A stretch of 64,000 bases of DNA. It comes from Mycocentrospora acerina (Eukaryota > Ascomycota > Dothideomycetes > Pleosporales). The notes under the pieces were generated by a model. The model searched no databases and was not told where the DNA came from. It was given only the letters and a program-made list of their open reading frames with translations. The translations under genes and the position numbers were made by a program. Positions 10,138-20,214 of the stretch are shown here, piece by piece (positions within the stretch are counted from its first letter, which is position 1; every line of letters starts with the position of its first letter). Location of the stretch: assembly GCA_022701365.1 (NCBI GenBank), contig JAKUHH010000201.1, positions 248,001 to 312,000 on the forward strand, in the 5' to 3' direction.

Positions 10138-11853
10138 ATGGCCGACTCCGCGACGGCCGGCGCCTCCATCGCCGAGCAGTACAGCCTGCTCCCCAAGCTG
10201 ATGCCCAACCTCGACCGCCACCTCATCTACCCGCTGCTCAACTTCTCCAGCGATGACGAGGCCGAGCAGACGCTGGAGCAGAAGAAGCTGCTGATTGAGC
10301 TGCTCAAGCCCACCAACATGACCGACTTTGTCGGCCAGCTGCACCAGGACGTCGACAACCTCGACGACATCCCCGACGAGTACAAGCAGAAGCGCGACCA
10401 GGTCCTGGCGCGCCGCACCCAGCTCGAGGAGGACACGAGCAAGATCTCGGGCCTGCTCGACGACGAGAACGTCGTCACCAACCTGCGCAGCGACAAGACG
10501 CAGAACTTGGCCTACCTCAAGGAGAGCCACGGCGTCACCGTCGAAATGGTCAACCAGCTGTACGAGTTTGGCCAGTTCCAGTACAGCTGCGGCGTCTACC
10601 CGCACGCCGCCGAGCTGCTGTACCGCTTCCGCGTCCTGGTATGCTTATTTTGTTTCTTTTATGCTCATTTGTTTCTTTAATGCTCTTTTGTATATTTTTT
10701 GCTCTTTTGCATCTTTTATGCTCGTTTGTATCTTTTTATGCTCGTTTGTATCTTTCATGCTCGTTTGTATCTTTCATGCTCGTTTGTATCTTTCATGCTC
10801 GTTTGTATCTCTTCTGCTCCTTTTGTCTCTTCCATACCCTTTTGTCTCTTCCATACCCTTTTGTCTCTTCCATACCCTTTTGTCTCTTCCATACCCTTTT
10901 GTCTCTTCCATACCCTTTTGTCTCTTCCATGCTCGTCATGCCTGTCTGCATATCCATGTCACGTCCAGTACTAACACCCCCCAGACCACAGACGGCGACA
11001 AGGAGCGCGAGGCCACCTGGGGCAAGCTTGCCTGCGAGATCCTCTCCGTCAACTGGGACTCGGCCATTGAGGAGATCAACAAGATCAAGGAGCTCATCGA
11101 CACACGCCTCTTCAACAACCCGCTCGCACAACTGCAGCACCGCACCTGGCTGCTCCACTGGTCGCTGTTCCCCCTCTTCAACCACGAGCCTGCCCGCGAG
11201 ACCCTCACCGACATGTTCTTCTCCCCCGCCTACATCAACACCATCCAGACAAACTGCCCCTGGATTCTGCGCTACCTCGCCGCCGCCGTCATCACCGGCC
11301 GCAGCCGTGCCCGCAACTCGAACCAGTACCAGAGGCAGCTCAAGGACCTGATCAGGATAGTCCGCCAGGAGGGCTACGAGTACACGGACCCCGTCACCGA
11401 CTTCATCAAGGCTCTGTACATTGACTTTGACTTTGAGGAGGCCCAGAAGAAGCTCGGCGAGACCGAGGAGATTCTCAAGAACGACTTCTTCCTGCTTGGC
11501 GCTGCTGATGCGTTTGTTGATGCCGCGAGACATCTCATCTCCGAGAGCTACTGCAAGATCCACCAAAGGATCGACATCAAGTGAGATTTCCTCCCCCATC
11601 TCACTACACCGAGAAAAAAAAGTACTAACAAACGAACAGGGACCTCTCAACCCGTCTTGGCCTTTCCCAGGACGAGGGCGAAAAGTGGATCGTCAACCTC
11701 ATCCGCGACACACGCGTCGACGCAAAGATTGACTACCAAGCCGGCACAGTCGTCATGAACCACCCCCCGCAATCCGTGTACCAGCAAGTTATTGAGCGGA
11801 CAAAGGGCGGTTTCTTCAGGACACAAGTTCTGAGTGCCGCGGTAGCGAAATGA
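10138..11853 (+). CDS. int6: Eukaryotic translation initiation factor 3 subunit e (eIF3e/INT6)
   Basis: It is a PCI-domain subunit of eIF3, which helps assemble the 43S/48S initiation complex. Exons are 10138-10638, 10985-11580 and 11640-11853, giving 436 aa, the usual length. The ATG has a strong CACCATGG context. The N-terminal eIF3e domain contains YSLLPKLMPNLDRHLIYPLL, and the central part reads LYEFGQFQYSCGVYPHAAEL. The PCI region lies after residue ~220 and ends in exon 3 with GTVVMNHPPQSVYQQVIE. Intron 1 (10639-10984, 346 bp) is unusually long because it consists of a tandem repeat; a second acceptor six bases downstream (10990) would remove two threonines. Intron 2 (11581-11639) has a perfect ACTAAC branch site. 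Confidence 0.95.
10641..10930 (+). repeat. int6: ~19-bp minisatellite filling eIF3e intron 1
   Basis: About 15 units of 18-20 bases start at the splice donor. From about 10740 the period is exactly 19. Early units read like ATGCTCGTTTGTATCTTTC. From 10832 to 10926 there are five exact copies of CCATACCCTTTTGTCTCTT. The two types are related variants, so the array appears to have spread and then homogenised in blocks. Confidence 0.9.
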
Positions 11854-13201
11854 GTATGGGGTTTGTAAACTAGCAGCAAGAACGTCCCGTGGAGCGTGGG
11901 GATGTTGAGTCTTGGAAGCGGGATTTTTGCAGACGAGAAAGTGGTGCTGTGCTACGCTTCTCGATGATGCATAATGGATAGATGATGGATAACAAAAGTA
12001 ACGGCTCTCTTCCATCAGGTTAGGAAAGGAATGGGGAATAGAGAAGAGGCGAGAATGCATGCATGGTCCATTGGCGTCTATTTTGGGCTTTTTTTTTCTC
12101 CCTGCAAAAAGCTCTGATTTAATGGGGGAATGAATGCAAGTCTGTCTGTCTGGCAGCACAATGAGACGGCTGCAACCTTTTTATAGACGCAAAATGCCAT
12201 GTCACTTGAATGATCAACCATCTCAAGTCACTTTCCGTCTATGTAGAGTCCTTTGGGAGTTGCATGGATAGTTGATCTTACACACGACCGTTGAGCGCGG
12301 TGCACTCTCCTCTTTGCTGAAAAGCACCATGCATCTCACCACATCTCACAACATAGTGTTTTCCCAACATCAACCCTGCTACTCAATCCAACATAAGCAC
12401 ACACACCAAGCCAAGATGACATACGTACATGAAGCAACCAACCTAGCCCCAGCCAAGTTCTAAAACCCAACACCCCTCCAGCCAATCCCATCCACTCCAC
12501 CAAACGGACCCAACGAATCGAAACACCGCGGGCCCGCGGACATTTTTGAACAAGGATAATTATAATGATGATGATGTATTGTAAAAAATAAAAAATAATT
12601 AAAAATTACCACATCACCCGCCCGCAACGACATCATCGATTTTTTTATTTTACTTTGGGGTTGGCGCAATCGTGCTTGCGTGCATGGAGTTAGGATAGGT
12701 GGCCGATAAACCTGCCCTTTTTTTTTAAGTTGATTACATTACGGCTACGTTTTAGGAGGTGGTAGCCTTTGCGCTTCTTCTTCTTCTTCGTCTTGTTTCG
12801 CATTTCCTCGTTTACTTTCTTGCTCTCTGTCGCGCTCCCTCTCTCCCCCCCTCCCCCTCCCTCTCTGCTTTTGCGCACGATACAAGGATATACAAACGCA
12901 CACACACCGCCGCTGCTGCTTTTCTCGATTGGGTCTTCTTCTGCGTGGTCTGCTTTCGCGGGCTTTTGGTTTTAGGGAGGATCTTTGTTGCTGAGGGATA
13001 TTGGGGTTGTGTTGTGGCGACGCGACGGGATTGGACTCGATACGACACAGCGGTGACGACAACGACGACGCACGACGAATAGTCAACGGCTGAGAATTGG
13101 ACTACGCCATATTGCATTGGAGGTTGTTTGCGCGCAGAAAGAGATAAAGCCAGTACTTTGTGGAGCTTGTAAAAGGGGGATAGAATTGACGTGTTTGTGC
13201 A
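11854..13201. other. Intergenic, AT- and simple-sequence-rich
   Basis: It contains the eIF3e 3' flank, an A/T-rich stretch near 12540-12660 and pyrimidine-rich tracts near 12770-12870. These are followed by the leader of the LETM1-like gene. No gene is recognised; the open frames across the pyrimidine tracts are low-complexity. Confidence 0.5.
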
Positions 13202-14284
13202 ATGAAGCCACGACCGCTTGTTTCGACGTTTGCGCTGTGTGCGCGGGGGAACAGCATGGGAGTGGGAATGAGATTGAGACCAGCATTTAGGGCAGGGAGC
13301 TTGAATTTGGGAAATTGTAGGACAGAGCAGGAGAATGGGAGAGGGAGATGGGCGTCGACGACATCTACATCGGCAGCAAAGCCAGGACACAACATGGTCA
13401 TGACGAAGAAACACAAGGGCTCAAACACCACGACCGTCCTTGCGAAAACGTCAAACACCACACCTACTGCACCACCCCCCAGCGTCCCCGTCCTCCGCGC
13501 AAAATCAAACCTTAACCCCCCGCTCTTTACATACGCGCCTGACCTCCAAATCCCCGCGCGCAAACACGACCAATCCTTCATCGGCCACCTCTGGACCACA
13601 GGCCGAACATACATCTCCTTCTACAAAGCCGGCATATCTCACGTGCGGCAAACGGCTTCGCTAGCAAAAACCCTACGCGCAAAAGTATCCTCGGCAAACA
13701 AACCCGCCGTCGAGGTCCTCACCCGAGCAGAATGGCAGATCATCCGCCGCAGCAAAGCAGACATGATCCGCCTCCCAGGATTCGGCCTACTAGTCCTCCT
13801 CCTAGGCGAATGGCTCCCCCTCGTGGTGCTCTACATGACGCCGCTAATCCCCGAGCCGTGCCGCATCCCGCAGCAAGTCGCGCGCACGCTGGCCAAAGCC
13901 CAGCAACGACGACACACGCGCCTGCGCGACGTCTCCCGCAGGGGCATGGCCCTGCAAGCCAAAGACCGACGCACCCCCGGCGCCACAACAGACGACTCGC
14001 TGTACGAACTCGTCCTCAAGTCTGCGCGGTTCGGCTGCCATTCCCCCGCGTGGGACGTGCTGGGGCTGACACCCCCAAAGTGGCTACTCAGGCGTAGTGT
14101 TGGGCGGACAGTCGACTACATCCGGACAGATGACGGGCTAGTGGAGAGGGACGGGGGGTGGGCGGCGTGCGAGAGGCGGGAGGTGGAGAGGGCGTGTGCG
14201 GAGCGGGGGATTGATGTTTTGGGAAAAAAAGAGGATGAGCTGAGGAGGGAGATTGTCGAGTGGAGTTGGAACCGCAGGTTTTGA
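13202..14284 (+). CDS. LETM1-like mitochondrial inner-membrane protein
   Basis: Single exon, 360 aa. The N-terminal ~50 residues are rich in Arg, Ala and Ser with almost no acids, consistent with mitochondrial import. The core around residues 180-230 has the LETM1 signature: a Ser/Lys stretch, then LPGFGLLVLLLGEWLPLVVL, which spans the membrane, then MTPLIPEPCRIPQQV. LETM1/Mdm38 proteins act in mitochondrial K+/H+ homeostasis and in binding mitochondrial ribosomes. This protein is clearly shorter than Mdm38-type members (usually over 500 aa) and lacks a long C-terminal coiled coil, so it is better compared with short LETM1-domain proteins. The basic region after the membrane segment fits a matrix-side ribosome-binding part, by inference. 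It lies between eIF3e and the convergent Nab3 gene. Confidence 0.75.
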   Translation: MKPRPLVSTFALCARGNSMGVGMRLRPAFRAGSLNLGNCRTEQENGRGRWASTTSTSAAKPGHNMVMTKKHKGSNTTTVLAKTSNTTPTAPPPSVPVLRAKSNLNPPLFTYAPDLQIPARKHDQSFIGHLWTTGRTYISFYKAGISHVRQTASLAKTLRAKVSSANKPAVEVLTRAEWQIIRRSKADMIRLPGFGLLVLLLGEWLPLVVLYMTPLIPEPCRIPQQVARTLAKAQQRRHTRLRDVSRRGMALQAKDRRTPGATTDDSLYELVLKSARFGCHSPAWDVLGLTPPKWLLRRSVGRTVDYIRTDDGLVERDGGWAACERREVERACAERGIDVLGKKEDELRREIVEWSWNRRF

Positions 14285-14336
14285 CAAGTCAGTGTTAGGT
14301 AGATGAATGAATGGATGTATGTATTTATGGATTTGT

Positions 14337-14340
<4 letters not shown>

Positions 14341-14376
<36 letters not shown>
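14341..14376. repeat. (TC)18 microsatellite
   Basis: Thirty-six bases of uninterrupted TC, 57 bases after the LETM1-like stop codon. Confidence 0.95.
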
Positions 14377-14378
<2 letters not shown>

Positions 14379-15075
14379 CGTTTGTTTTCTCCCATTATAG
14401 AAAAGGAGGGGTAGTAGGTCGATGAGGAAACACCCCACCTGGACAATCTAGCAGTCCAGCGATCCAGCGATCCAGCGATCCAGAAGAGACATACATATAT
14501 ATATATAATCTCATTCCCCCCCTTCCTCTCCCTCCCCTCTTTTTTTTGCAAGTGTTTCTCCCTCCTCTTCCTCCTCCTTATTCTTCTTCTTCTTCTCAGA
14601 CCTCAAGACAACACTACGCATTGCAACACTAGAAGAATAGATAAAAAGAAAAAGATTTAGCTTGTCCTGCTCATACATGTACTCGGTTACTCATACATCT
14701 ACTTACTTACTCAATCACCTACCTATCCACTGCCAGACAACACACACACACGTACAAACAGGAAATAAGGAGGAGGAACCAAATCAAGAACATCAACAAA
14801 TAAAAAATAAAAATAAAAGATTGGCACAGTTAGATAGTCAGATAGTTGAATACTTAGATAAGATAGGATGAGATAAGACATAGTCATACACTTTCCCCCC
14901 TCTTCCCTCTTCCCTCACTCTCACTCACTCTCTCACTCTCACTCTCACTCTCTCCCTTCCTTCCTCTCCCTCCCACCCTCCCTTCACCCAGAAAAGATTT
15001 AGAAGAAGAAAAACGCCCGCCAAAAAAGCCATGAAAAAAAAAAGAATACAATTCCGCTTCATCTCAGACACACAA

Positions 15076-15079
<4 letters not shown>

Positions 15080-15110
<31 letters not shown>
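15080..15110. repeat. (CA)15 microsatellite
   Basis: An uninterrupted CA run in the spacer between convergent genes. Confidence 0.95.
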
Positions 15111-15112
<2 letters not shown>

Positions 15113-15392
15113 CACAAAGGCAAGAAAGAACAAGCCTACACAGCGTAGCACTTTGAAAAACAAAACAAAAAGAACGAAACCAAAGTAAAGTAAAAACCAA
15201 AGTAACGAGATGACCAAGGAAGAAAAAAATTAAAAAAAAACGCCTATTCTCCTCTCCGTTCTTTCTCTTCCCTTCTTTCTCTTTTCTCTTTTGCCCTTCT
15301 TCTTCTTCTTCCTCCCTTATTCCCTTATTCCCCTCTCTTTTTGGAAAAAAAAATACCATGAGTATGGAGAAGTTTTTCTTCTTCCCCTTTCC

Positions 15393-15421
15393 CTTCTTCT
15401 TCTTCTTCTTCTTCTTCTTCT
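15393..15421. repeat. (CTT)n microsatellite
   Basis: About ten CTT/TTC units in the 3' flank of the Nab3 homologue. Confidence 0.9.
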
Positions 15422-15607
15422 ATTACTACTTCTACTACTACCTGCTTGCTACTACTAGCATCAAGTAGCATGGTATGGCATGGCATGGCGTACTGAGTAA
15501 ACGGACAGACAATTCCTCCCCCGCACCCCCGCACCCCCCCTTTTGATACATCATCATTGTTGTCATCATCATCATCAACACCACCGCCACCATGATCACA
15601 ATCATAA

Positions 15608-18361
15608 TCACCGCTGGTATTTTTGTAATTGCGCCATAATCTCGCTCATGTCCACGTTTGCTGCGCCGTTTTGGCCCGTTGGCGTCTGTTGCTGCTGCTG
15701 CTGATGGTGATGGTGGTGTTGATGTTGCTGCTGCTGCTGTGGTGGTGGTTGAGTAGTAGCAGGTATCTGACCCTGACCTTGTGCTTGGCTGTGACCTCCC
15801 AACAACCCTGCCAGACCTGGAAATTGATTTGCAAACTGCTGTGGTGTGGTGTATCCTGGTGTTTGGGATTGTGACTGTGGCTGCTGGACGGGGAGTTGCG
15901 CTGGAGGTTGCGAGACCTGGGCTAGCAGGCGGGCAATGTCGACGTTGAGGCCTGCGGGGGCGGCTGGGGCGGGTTGTGGAGTGTGGACGGGGGTTTGACT
16001 GGACATTGCGCCTAGGAGTTGGGCGAGGGCGTTGGGATTGAGGGAGGCGAGGACGTTGCTGAGATTTGGTGGTGGCTGTGCGGGAGGAAACATTGCTGGT
16101 GGTGGCTGGGAGTATTGGTTGTAGCCATATGTTGGCGCGGGGGGTTGAACGGGTTGGGATTGAGACTGTTTGGCCTGATTGACAAGCATGGATACAGTTG
16201 TGAGGTCGAGGTCGGCGTATTCTACATTCGGTGATTAGCAAGAGCAGGTACAAAAACCAGGGGTTATGCGTACCGTTGAATTGCACATTGGTCGCTCCAC
16301 TGCGTCGATCAAAGACCTGTACATTCACGTTGCCTTTGACCAAAGAAGACGAGTCGAGCCGCACAATTGCTAGCACACCTTCCAGAATCTGTCGGCGGAC
16401 AATAGCTGGCTCTGGAAAGCGACCACTCATAATCAAAACATCACAGCGGAGGCCTTGTGTACGGAAGGTGTCTTCCACATAGCGGATAAAGTCGCTGCCA
16501 ACGTGTTAGTTCAATAATTTGTTATCAAGTACTCAACATCATGAGACGCTGCACAATCCATCGCACTGAACTTACCTCGGTAGCCCCTGATTGGACACAA
16601 GAACCTGAATCTCAGGCACCTGATGCGGTAATCTTCGAGGCAGGCCATCGAGATCGTCCTCAACAAAGTCTCGCCGTGGAGAGCGACTCCTATACCGGCG
16701 AGGCGGTGAACGCGATCTGCTTCGGTGTCTGGAATCATATCTGTCGCGACTCCGCTCTCTCTGTCTCCCTCCTCGAGGTCCACCACCACCACCACCACCA
16801 CCACCACCACCACGCGGTGATGGCGATCGCATAGGTCTGTAGTCGTCCCGATCACGGAACCGTCGATCCCTTGGCGACATTGAAGTTTGGTTTCCATTAT
16901 ATCGGCCGTCTCTGGCAGGCCCTGGACCCCCTCGTGTGTAATCTGGCGATCGTGAGCGGCGGCGAGCTCCGTTGTTTTGTGCTTCCGTCTTCTTCGTATT
17001 GCGCTGAGGCTTGGAGATTTCCAAGTCTGCTTCTTGTCAGTCGACTGCATTGTTGCTGGATACTACAAGTGGCTGCACTTACGCATTGGTTTCCCGCGTA
17101 TTGTCTGTCTGTCTTGCGCCTGCAGGGCCTGGCGACACGACTCGGCGTCTAAGAACTGGACAAACCCATATGCCTGTTTTATCGAAATCTGTGCAAGTTT
17201 ACCGTAGCGATAGAAGCGGTGGAAGACGTCTCGTTTGGTGACCTTCTCACTAGGGAGGTTGCCTGCTACTTGTTAGGAAGAGAGTCGAGAAGTGATCAAT
17301 GCAAAAAAAAACCCACCAATGAAGAGACGAGAGCCCACGGGGAACTGGTCCCACTGCCCTTCTGTCACGAATTTCCTCTCCTGGTCCAGAAACTCCTCGT
17401 ACTTTTTATTGATCTCTGGCGGCCACCGCGCGTCTTCGTCGTCGGGCGTCGCGCTACGCTGCTGGCCCGGCTGCTGGCCCGACTGGCGGTGGAGATTGCC
17501 TGCCGCGCCGGGGCTCTGAGCAGACGGGCGCGAGGCGGACGCGGGCGCCGAGGAAGAGTCCTGGGCGCGCACGTTAGTGGGCGGCAGCTGGGGGTTGGCA
17601 GGCTGCTGGCTGTGGGGGTGGAAGGACCTGATGTCATCGTTGGGGCTATAGTTTGGGTGCGTGGCAGGCTTGTCTTGGGCGGGAGGCCGGGCAGGCAGGC
17701 TGGGCGCGGCGGGGAGCGACGAGGCTGATGCATTGGGCTGCGGGAATGCAGACTGGGTAGACATGTGGGGAGCAGCATAGGGGGCCGAGGGCGCATGGCC
17801 GGCAGAGGGCGTCAACGAGTCCAACAAGGCCTGTATGTCAACAGTGGCAGCGCCGGTGGCGGGCTGGTAGTGGGCACCGAGGGCAGGCTGGGCTGGGCTG
17901 TCATGGGCAAATGGGTACGCAGCGCGGTGGTCTGTACCGGGGGCCTGCTGCGCATCACTCGAGGACGGGGCGCGCGACTGATGCTGCGCAGAGAAAGTCT
18001 GAATTGATGAGGTATCGAGTGCATGCGCACCCATGCTGTTGCTGCCGCCACTGCTGCCGAACGCAGCCTGCGCGAACCCCGCCGGCGCTGCTCCTCCCCC
18101 AGGGCCGTGCGCCCCTACATTGTGTTGGTGGTGGTGATGGTGGTGGAAGGCCGTGGCTGGCGGCTGGTCGGCGTAGTAGGGCGTCGAGGCGCCGTTGGTG
18201 GAGTGGGCCGGGTCGTGGAAGACGGGGTCCATCTGCTGGTCGAGGATGAGGATGGGGATGTTGGAGGGCGACGGGTTGTTCTGCGGGCGCGGCGACTCGG
18301 GCGTCAGTTGCTGGTGGCGGATGTGCGCTGCTTGTTGGGGCGGGCTGCGGCTGGATCTCAT
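15608..18361 (-). CDS. nab3: Nab3-type nuclear RNA-binding protein
   Basis: In yeast Nab3 works with Nrd1 and Sen1 to end transcription of short noncoding RNAs. Exons on the minus strand are 17317-18361, 17083-17262, 16576-17026, 16274-16494 and 15608-16221; all phases agree and give 836 aa. The first ~340 residues are Pro/Ala/Gln/His-rich with a poly-His run. An RRM spans about residues 343-415: RLFIGNLPSEKV is rebuilt across intron 1, and AYGFVQF is RNP1. An Arg/Ser- and Gly-rich region follows, with a GGN run from a (CCA)n tract. Next comes a folded segment (DFIRYVEDTFRTQGLRCDVL) and then a Gln/Pro-rich tail ending NVDMSEIMAQLQKYQR. The frame stays open up to 18514, so an earlier start is possible; 18361 is preferred because upstream residues look like translated leader. 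Confidence 0.85.
16781..16813 (-). repeat. nab3: (CCA)11 triplet repeat coding poly-Gly
   Basis: Eleven CCA units on the plus strand encode a glycine run inside the RGG/RS-like region of the Nab3 homologue. The length is probably variable between strains. Confidence 0.85.
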
Positions 18362-19028
18362 GACAAGCACATGTACGGGCGCACGACACGACGCGACACG
18401 GCGGGGAGGGCGGTCGTCGACGGCTGGGACGCGCCGCAGGGAGGGGGTGGAGGTGAGAGGAGGCGGGAGGAGAGGTGGAGGTGGTGGGCGTTGGAGCTTG
18501 GGGCTACGAGGCACGAGCTGGGAGCTGGGAGCTTGGAGCTTGGGCTTGGGGCTTGCAGGCTATGGCGGGGCTGGGCGGGAGGGAAGGGGTGGGAAGGGAA
18601 GGGGAGGGAAGGGGAGGGAAGGCAGGGCAGGGCAACAGACGCTGGACGACAGACGCTGGACGCTGGACGCAGGCAGAGGGCACGCCGAGAGAGACGCAGA
18701 GGAAGGTTAGACGCGCAGAGGGCCGAGTCAGCAGCCGGAGAGGACGCAAGCACGGCGCCAGCGATGCGGGGGACGGCGTGCGTATATAGTTTTTTTGCGC
18801 GTCGACGCAGCTCGGCCGCCAACACCGCCAGCCAAGGTCCGTCGAGCTCATGCGCCGCGAGAGCTGTCCACGGCGCACGGCCCGCCGAAGGATTCTGCGC
18901 TGCCGGTCCAGAACACCACGCAACGCTCCACGCTCCACGCACCACGTCCCCCCGACCAGCTCCGCCCACGTGACTCCCGCCCATCCAGGCATGCATTCCT
19001 TCCCACGCACCCGCCTCCACGACTGAAC
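18362..19028. promoter_or_regulatory. Divergent promoter region, Nab3 / mitochondrial GGQ factor
   Basis: It lies between the two start codons and is very GC-rich. A G-run block at 18566-18628 could form a quadruplex. Three copies of GACGCTGGAC follow near 18638-18670. A TATATAG at 18783-18789 lies 240 bases upstream of the plus-strand gene, but its use is uncertain. Confidence 0.5.
18566..18628 (+). promoter_or_regulatory. Candidate G-quadruplex block
   Basis: More than eight runs of three or four guanines are separated by one to three bases on the plus strand, about 200-270 bases upstream of the Nab3 ATG. The guanines are on the strand opposite to the Nab3 coding strand. Confidence 0.6.
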
Positions 19029-19852
19029 ATGCTCATGTTCCGCCTTCGCCCCCGTTGCGCTCGTCCCCCGCTCCCCCAAGCCCCTGCTGCCTCTGCCACT
19101 GCCATTGCCGTTGCCGTTGCCAGACCACTGCTGCCACTGCCACTGCCACTGCCGCTGCTGCAGCGCCGCCGCTGCTTCTCCGAGCAAGGCCCTCCCGGCA
19201 GCGCACGCCATCAAGAGCTCCAGACAGCACGGTCCTGGCTGGCAACGCTCCACGCGGACACCCTTCCCCTGAAGAGCATAGGCGAGTTGAGCTTCAGCAG
19301 GTCATCTGGCCCCGGCGGCCAGAATGTGAACAAGTACGACCGAAGTTCCCCCCTTCAGGACAGTGTGTGTTGTGTGTGTGTGTAAAAAAAAAATTATTAG
19401 AAATCCCAGACTAAGCAATGCACAAATCAAAAGAGTAAATTCAAAGGCTACCTTGCGTGTGCCGCTGGTCGCCCTCCTACATCACATCCCCACTGCTCTC
19501 CACACCGCGATCCGGCGCTCCCGCTATGTCGCTGCCAAGTCAGCCTGCCTCGTCGTCCAGGCAGACGACAGTCGCAGCCAGAGCGACAATGCCCAGCACT
19601 GCTACACACGCCTGTTTGACGCCATTGTCCAAGCGGGGCGAGCTGCCGTGCCAAGTGAGACGTCTCCAGAGCAGGTGCAGCGCGTCAAGAATCTGTCGGT
19701 TGCTTTTTTATTTATGATTTTCCGTCTGCACACTGCTACATGCTGACCACGGGCCCAGACAAAAGTCGGACAATGAGCACCGACTGAAGACTAAGAAGCA
19801 ACACAGTGCCAAGAAGAGCTCGAGGAGGGGAGGAGGGAGGGGCGACGAGTGA
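19029..19852 (+). CDS. Mitochondrial GGQ-domain (ICT1/Pth4-like) release or rescue factor
   Basis: It is a codon-independent peptidyl-tRNA hydrolase of the RF-1 domain family, acting on mitochondrial ribosomes. Exons are 19029-19333, 19434-19694 and 19759-19852, giving 219 aa. The N-terminal ~50 residues are Arg/Ala/Leu-rich and fit a mitochondrial presequence. The catalytic motif SSGPGGQNVNK has GGQ at residues 96-98. Intron 1 (100 bp) falls within the final Lys codon and the next exon continues VNSKATLRV, the expected family sequence. Intron 2 uses donor GTCGGT, weaker than usual, but only this phase gives the expected VKNLQKSDNEHRLK. The C-terminal tail is Lys/Arg-rich, as in ICT1, where it reads the empty mRNA channel. 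The acceptor of intron 1 is AAG, also unusual. Confidence 0.85.
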
Positions 19853-20202
19853 TATTCTTGCGCCTACTACTACTGCTGCTGCTGCTGCCCGTGCACAACG
19901 TGCTTCTGCATTGCATTGCATTTATTACAATGACGCGACTCGAGATTGGGCGCGCCTGTCCACGACAGTCATGGATTCCAGTCGAGCGAGTCTAGAAAAT
20001 AGTAGAGTCTCTCTTGTTCCTGATTAAATGCTTCATGTGTCCCTCGTCTTCTTCTTCGTCTTCTTCTCTTTCTTCTTCTTCGTCTTCAGCTTCTTCTTTT
20101 CCTACTCCTTCTTCATCATCATCATCATCTTCTTCTTCTTCTTCTCCAACATCCATAATTCACGTCTCCAATGTCCAACATCCAACATCCAACATCCACA
20201 AT
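19853..20202. other. Short spacer between convergent genes
   Basis: It holds the 3' ends of the GGQ factor and Utp6 genes, a CTT/CAT-rich stretch at 20046-20147, and part of a short direct-repeat cluster. Confidence 0.6.
20046..20147. repeat. CTT/CAT-rich imperfect microsatellite
   Basis: About 100 bases of interrupted CTT, TCG and CAT triplets just downstream of the Utp6 stop codon. Confidence 0.8.
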
Positions 20203-20214
20203 TCACGTCTCCAA
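20157..20214. repeat. 15-bp direct repeats around an 8-bp tandem
   Basis: AATTCACGTCTCCAA occurs at 20157-20171 and again at 20200-20214. Between them lie repeated CCAACATC units. The second copy overlaps the end of the Utp6 reading frame and its stop codon. Confidence 0.75.

Larger units (their letters stand above)
14285..15607. other. Intergenic, dense microsatellites
   Basis: This spacer lies between the convergent LETM1-like and Nab3 genes. It is almost entirely simple sequence: (TC)n, an 8-base GATCCAGC repeat near 14457-14482, CTCACT-type repeats at 14915-14955, (CA)n, and CTT and polypurine/polypyrimidine tracts. No gene is recognised. Confidence 0.6.

Noticed and set aside
10641..10930. 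CRISPR-like regular repeat
   Set aside because: The units are contiguous without spacers, inside a eukaryotic intron; it is a minisatellite.
10793..11650. 285-codon minus-strand open frame opposite eIF3e
   Set aside because: Antisense shadow of eIF3e exons and the intron repeat; its repeated KGYGRDKRVW-like units are only the 19-bp array read backwards.
18023..18973. 316-codon plus-strand open frame over the Nab3 5' end
   Set aside because: Its composition follows the GC-rich promoter and the complement of Nab3 exon 1; the RRM gene on the other strand explains this DNA.
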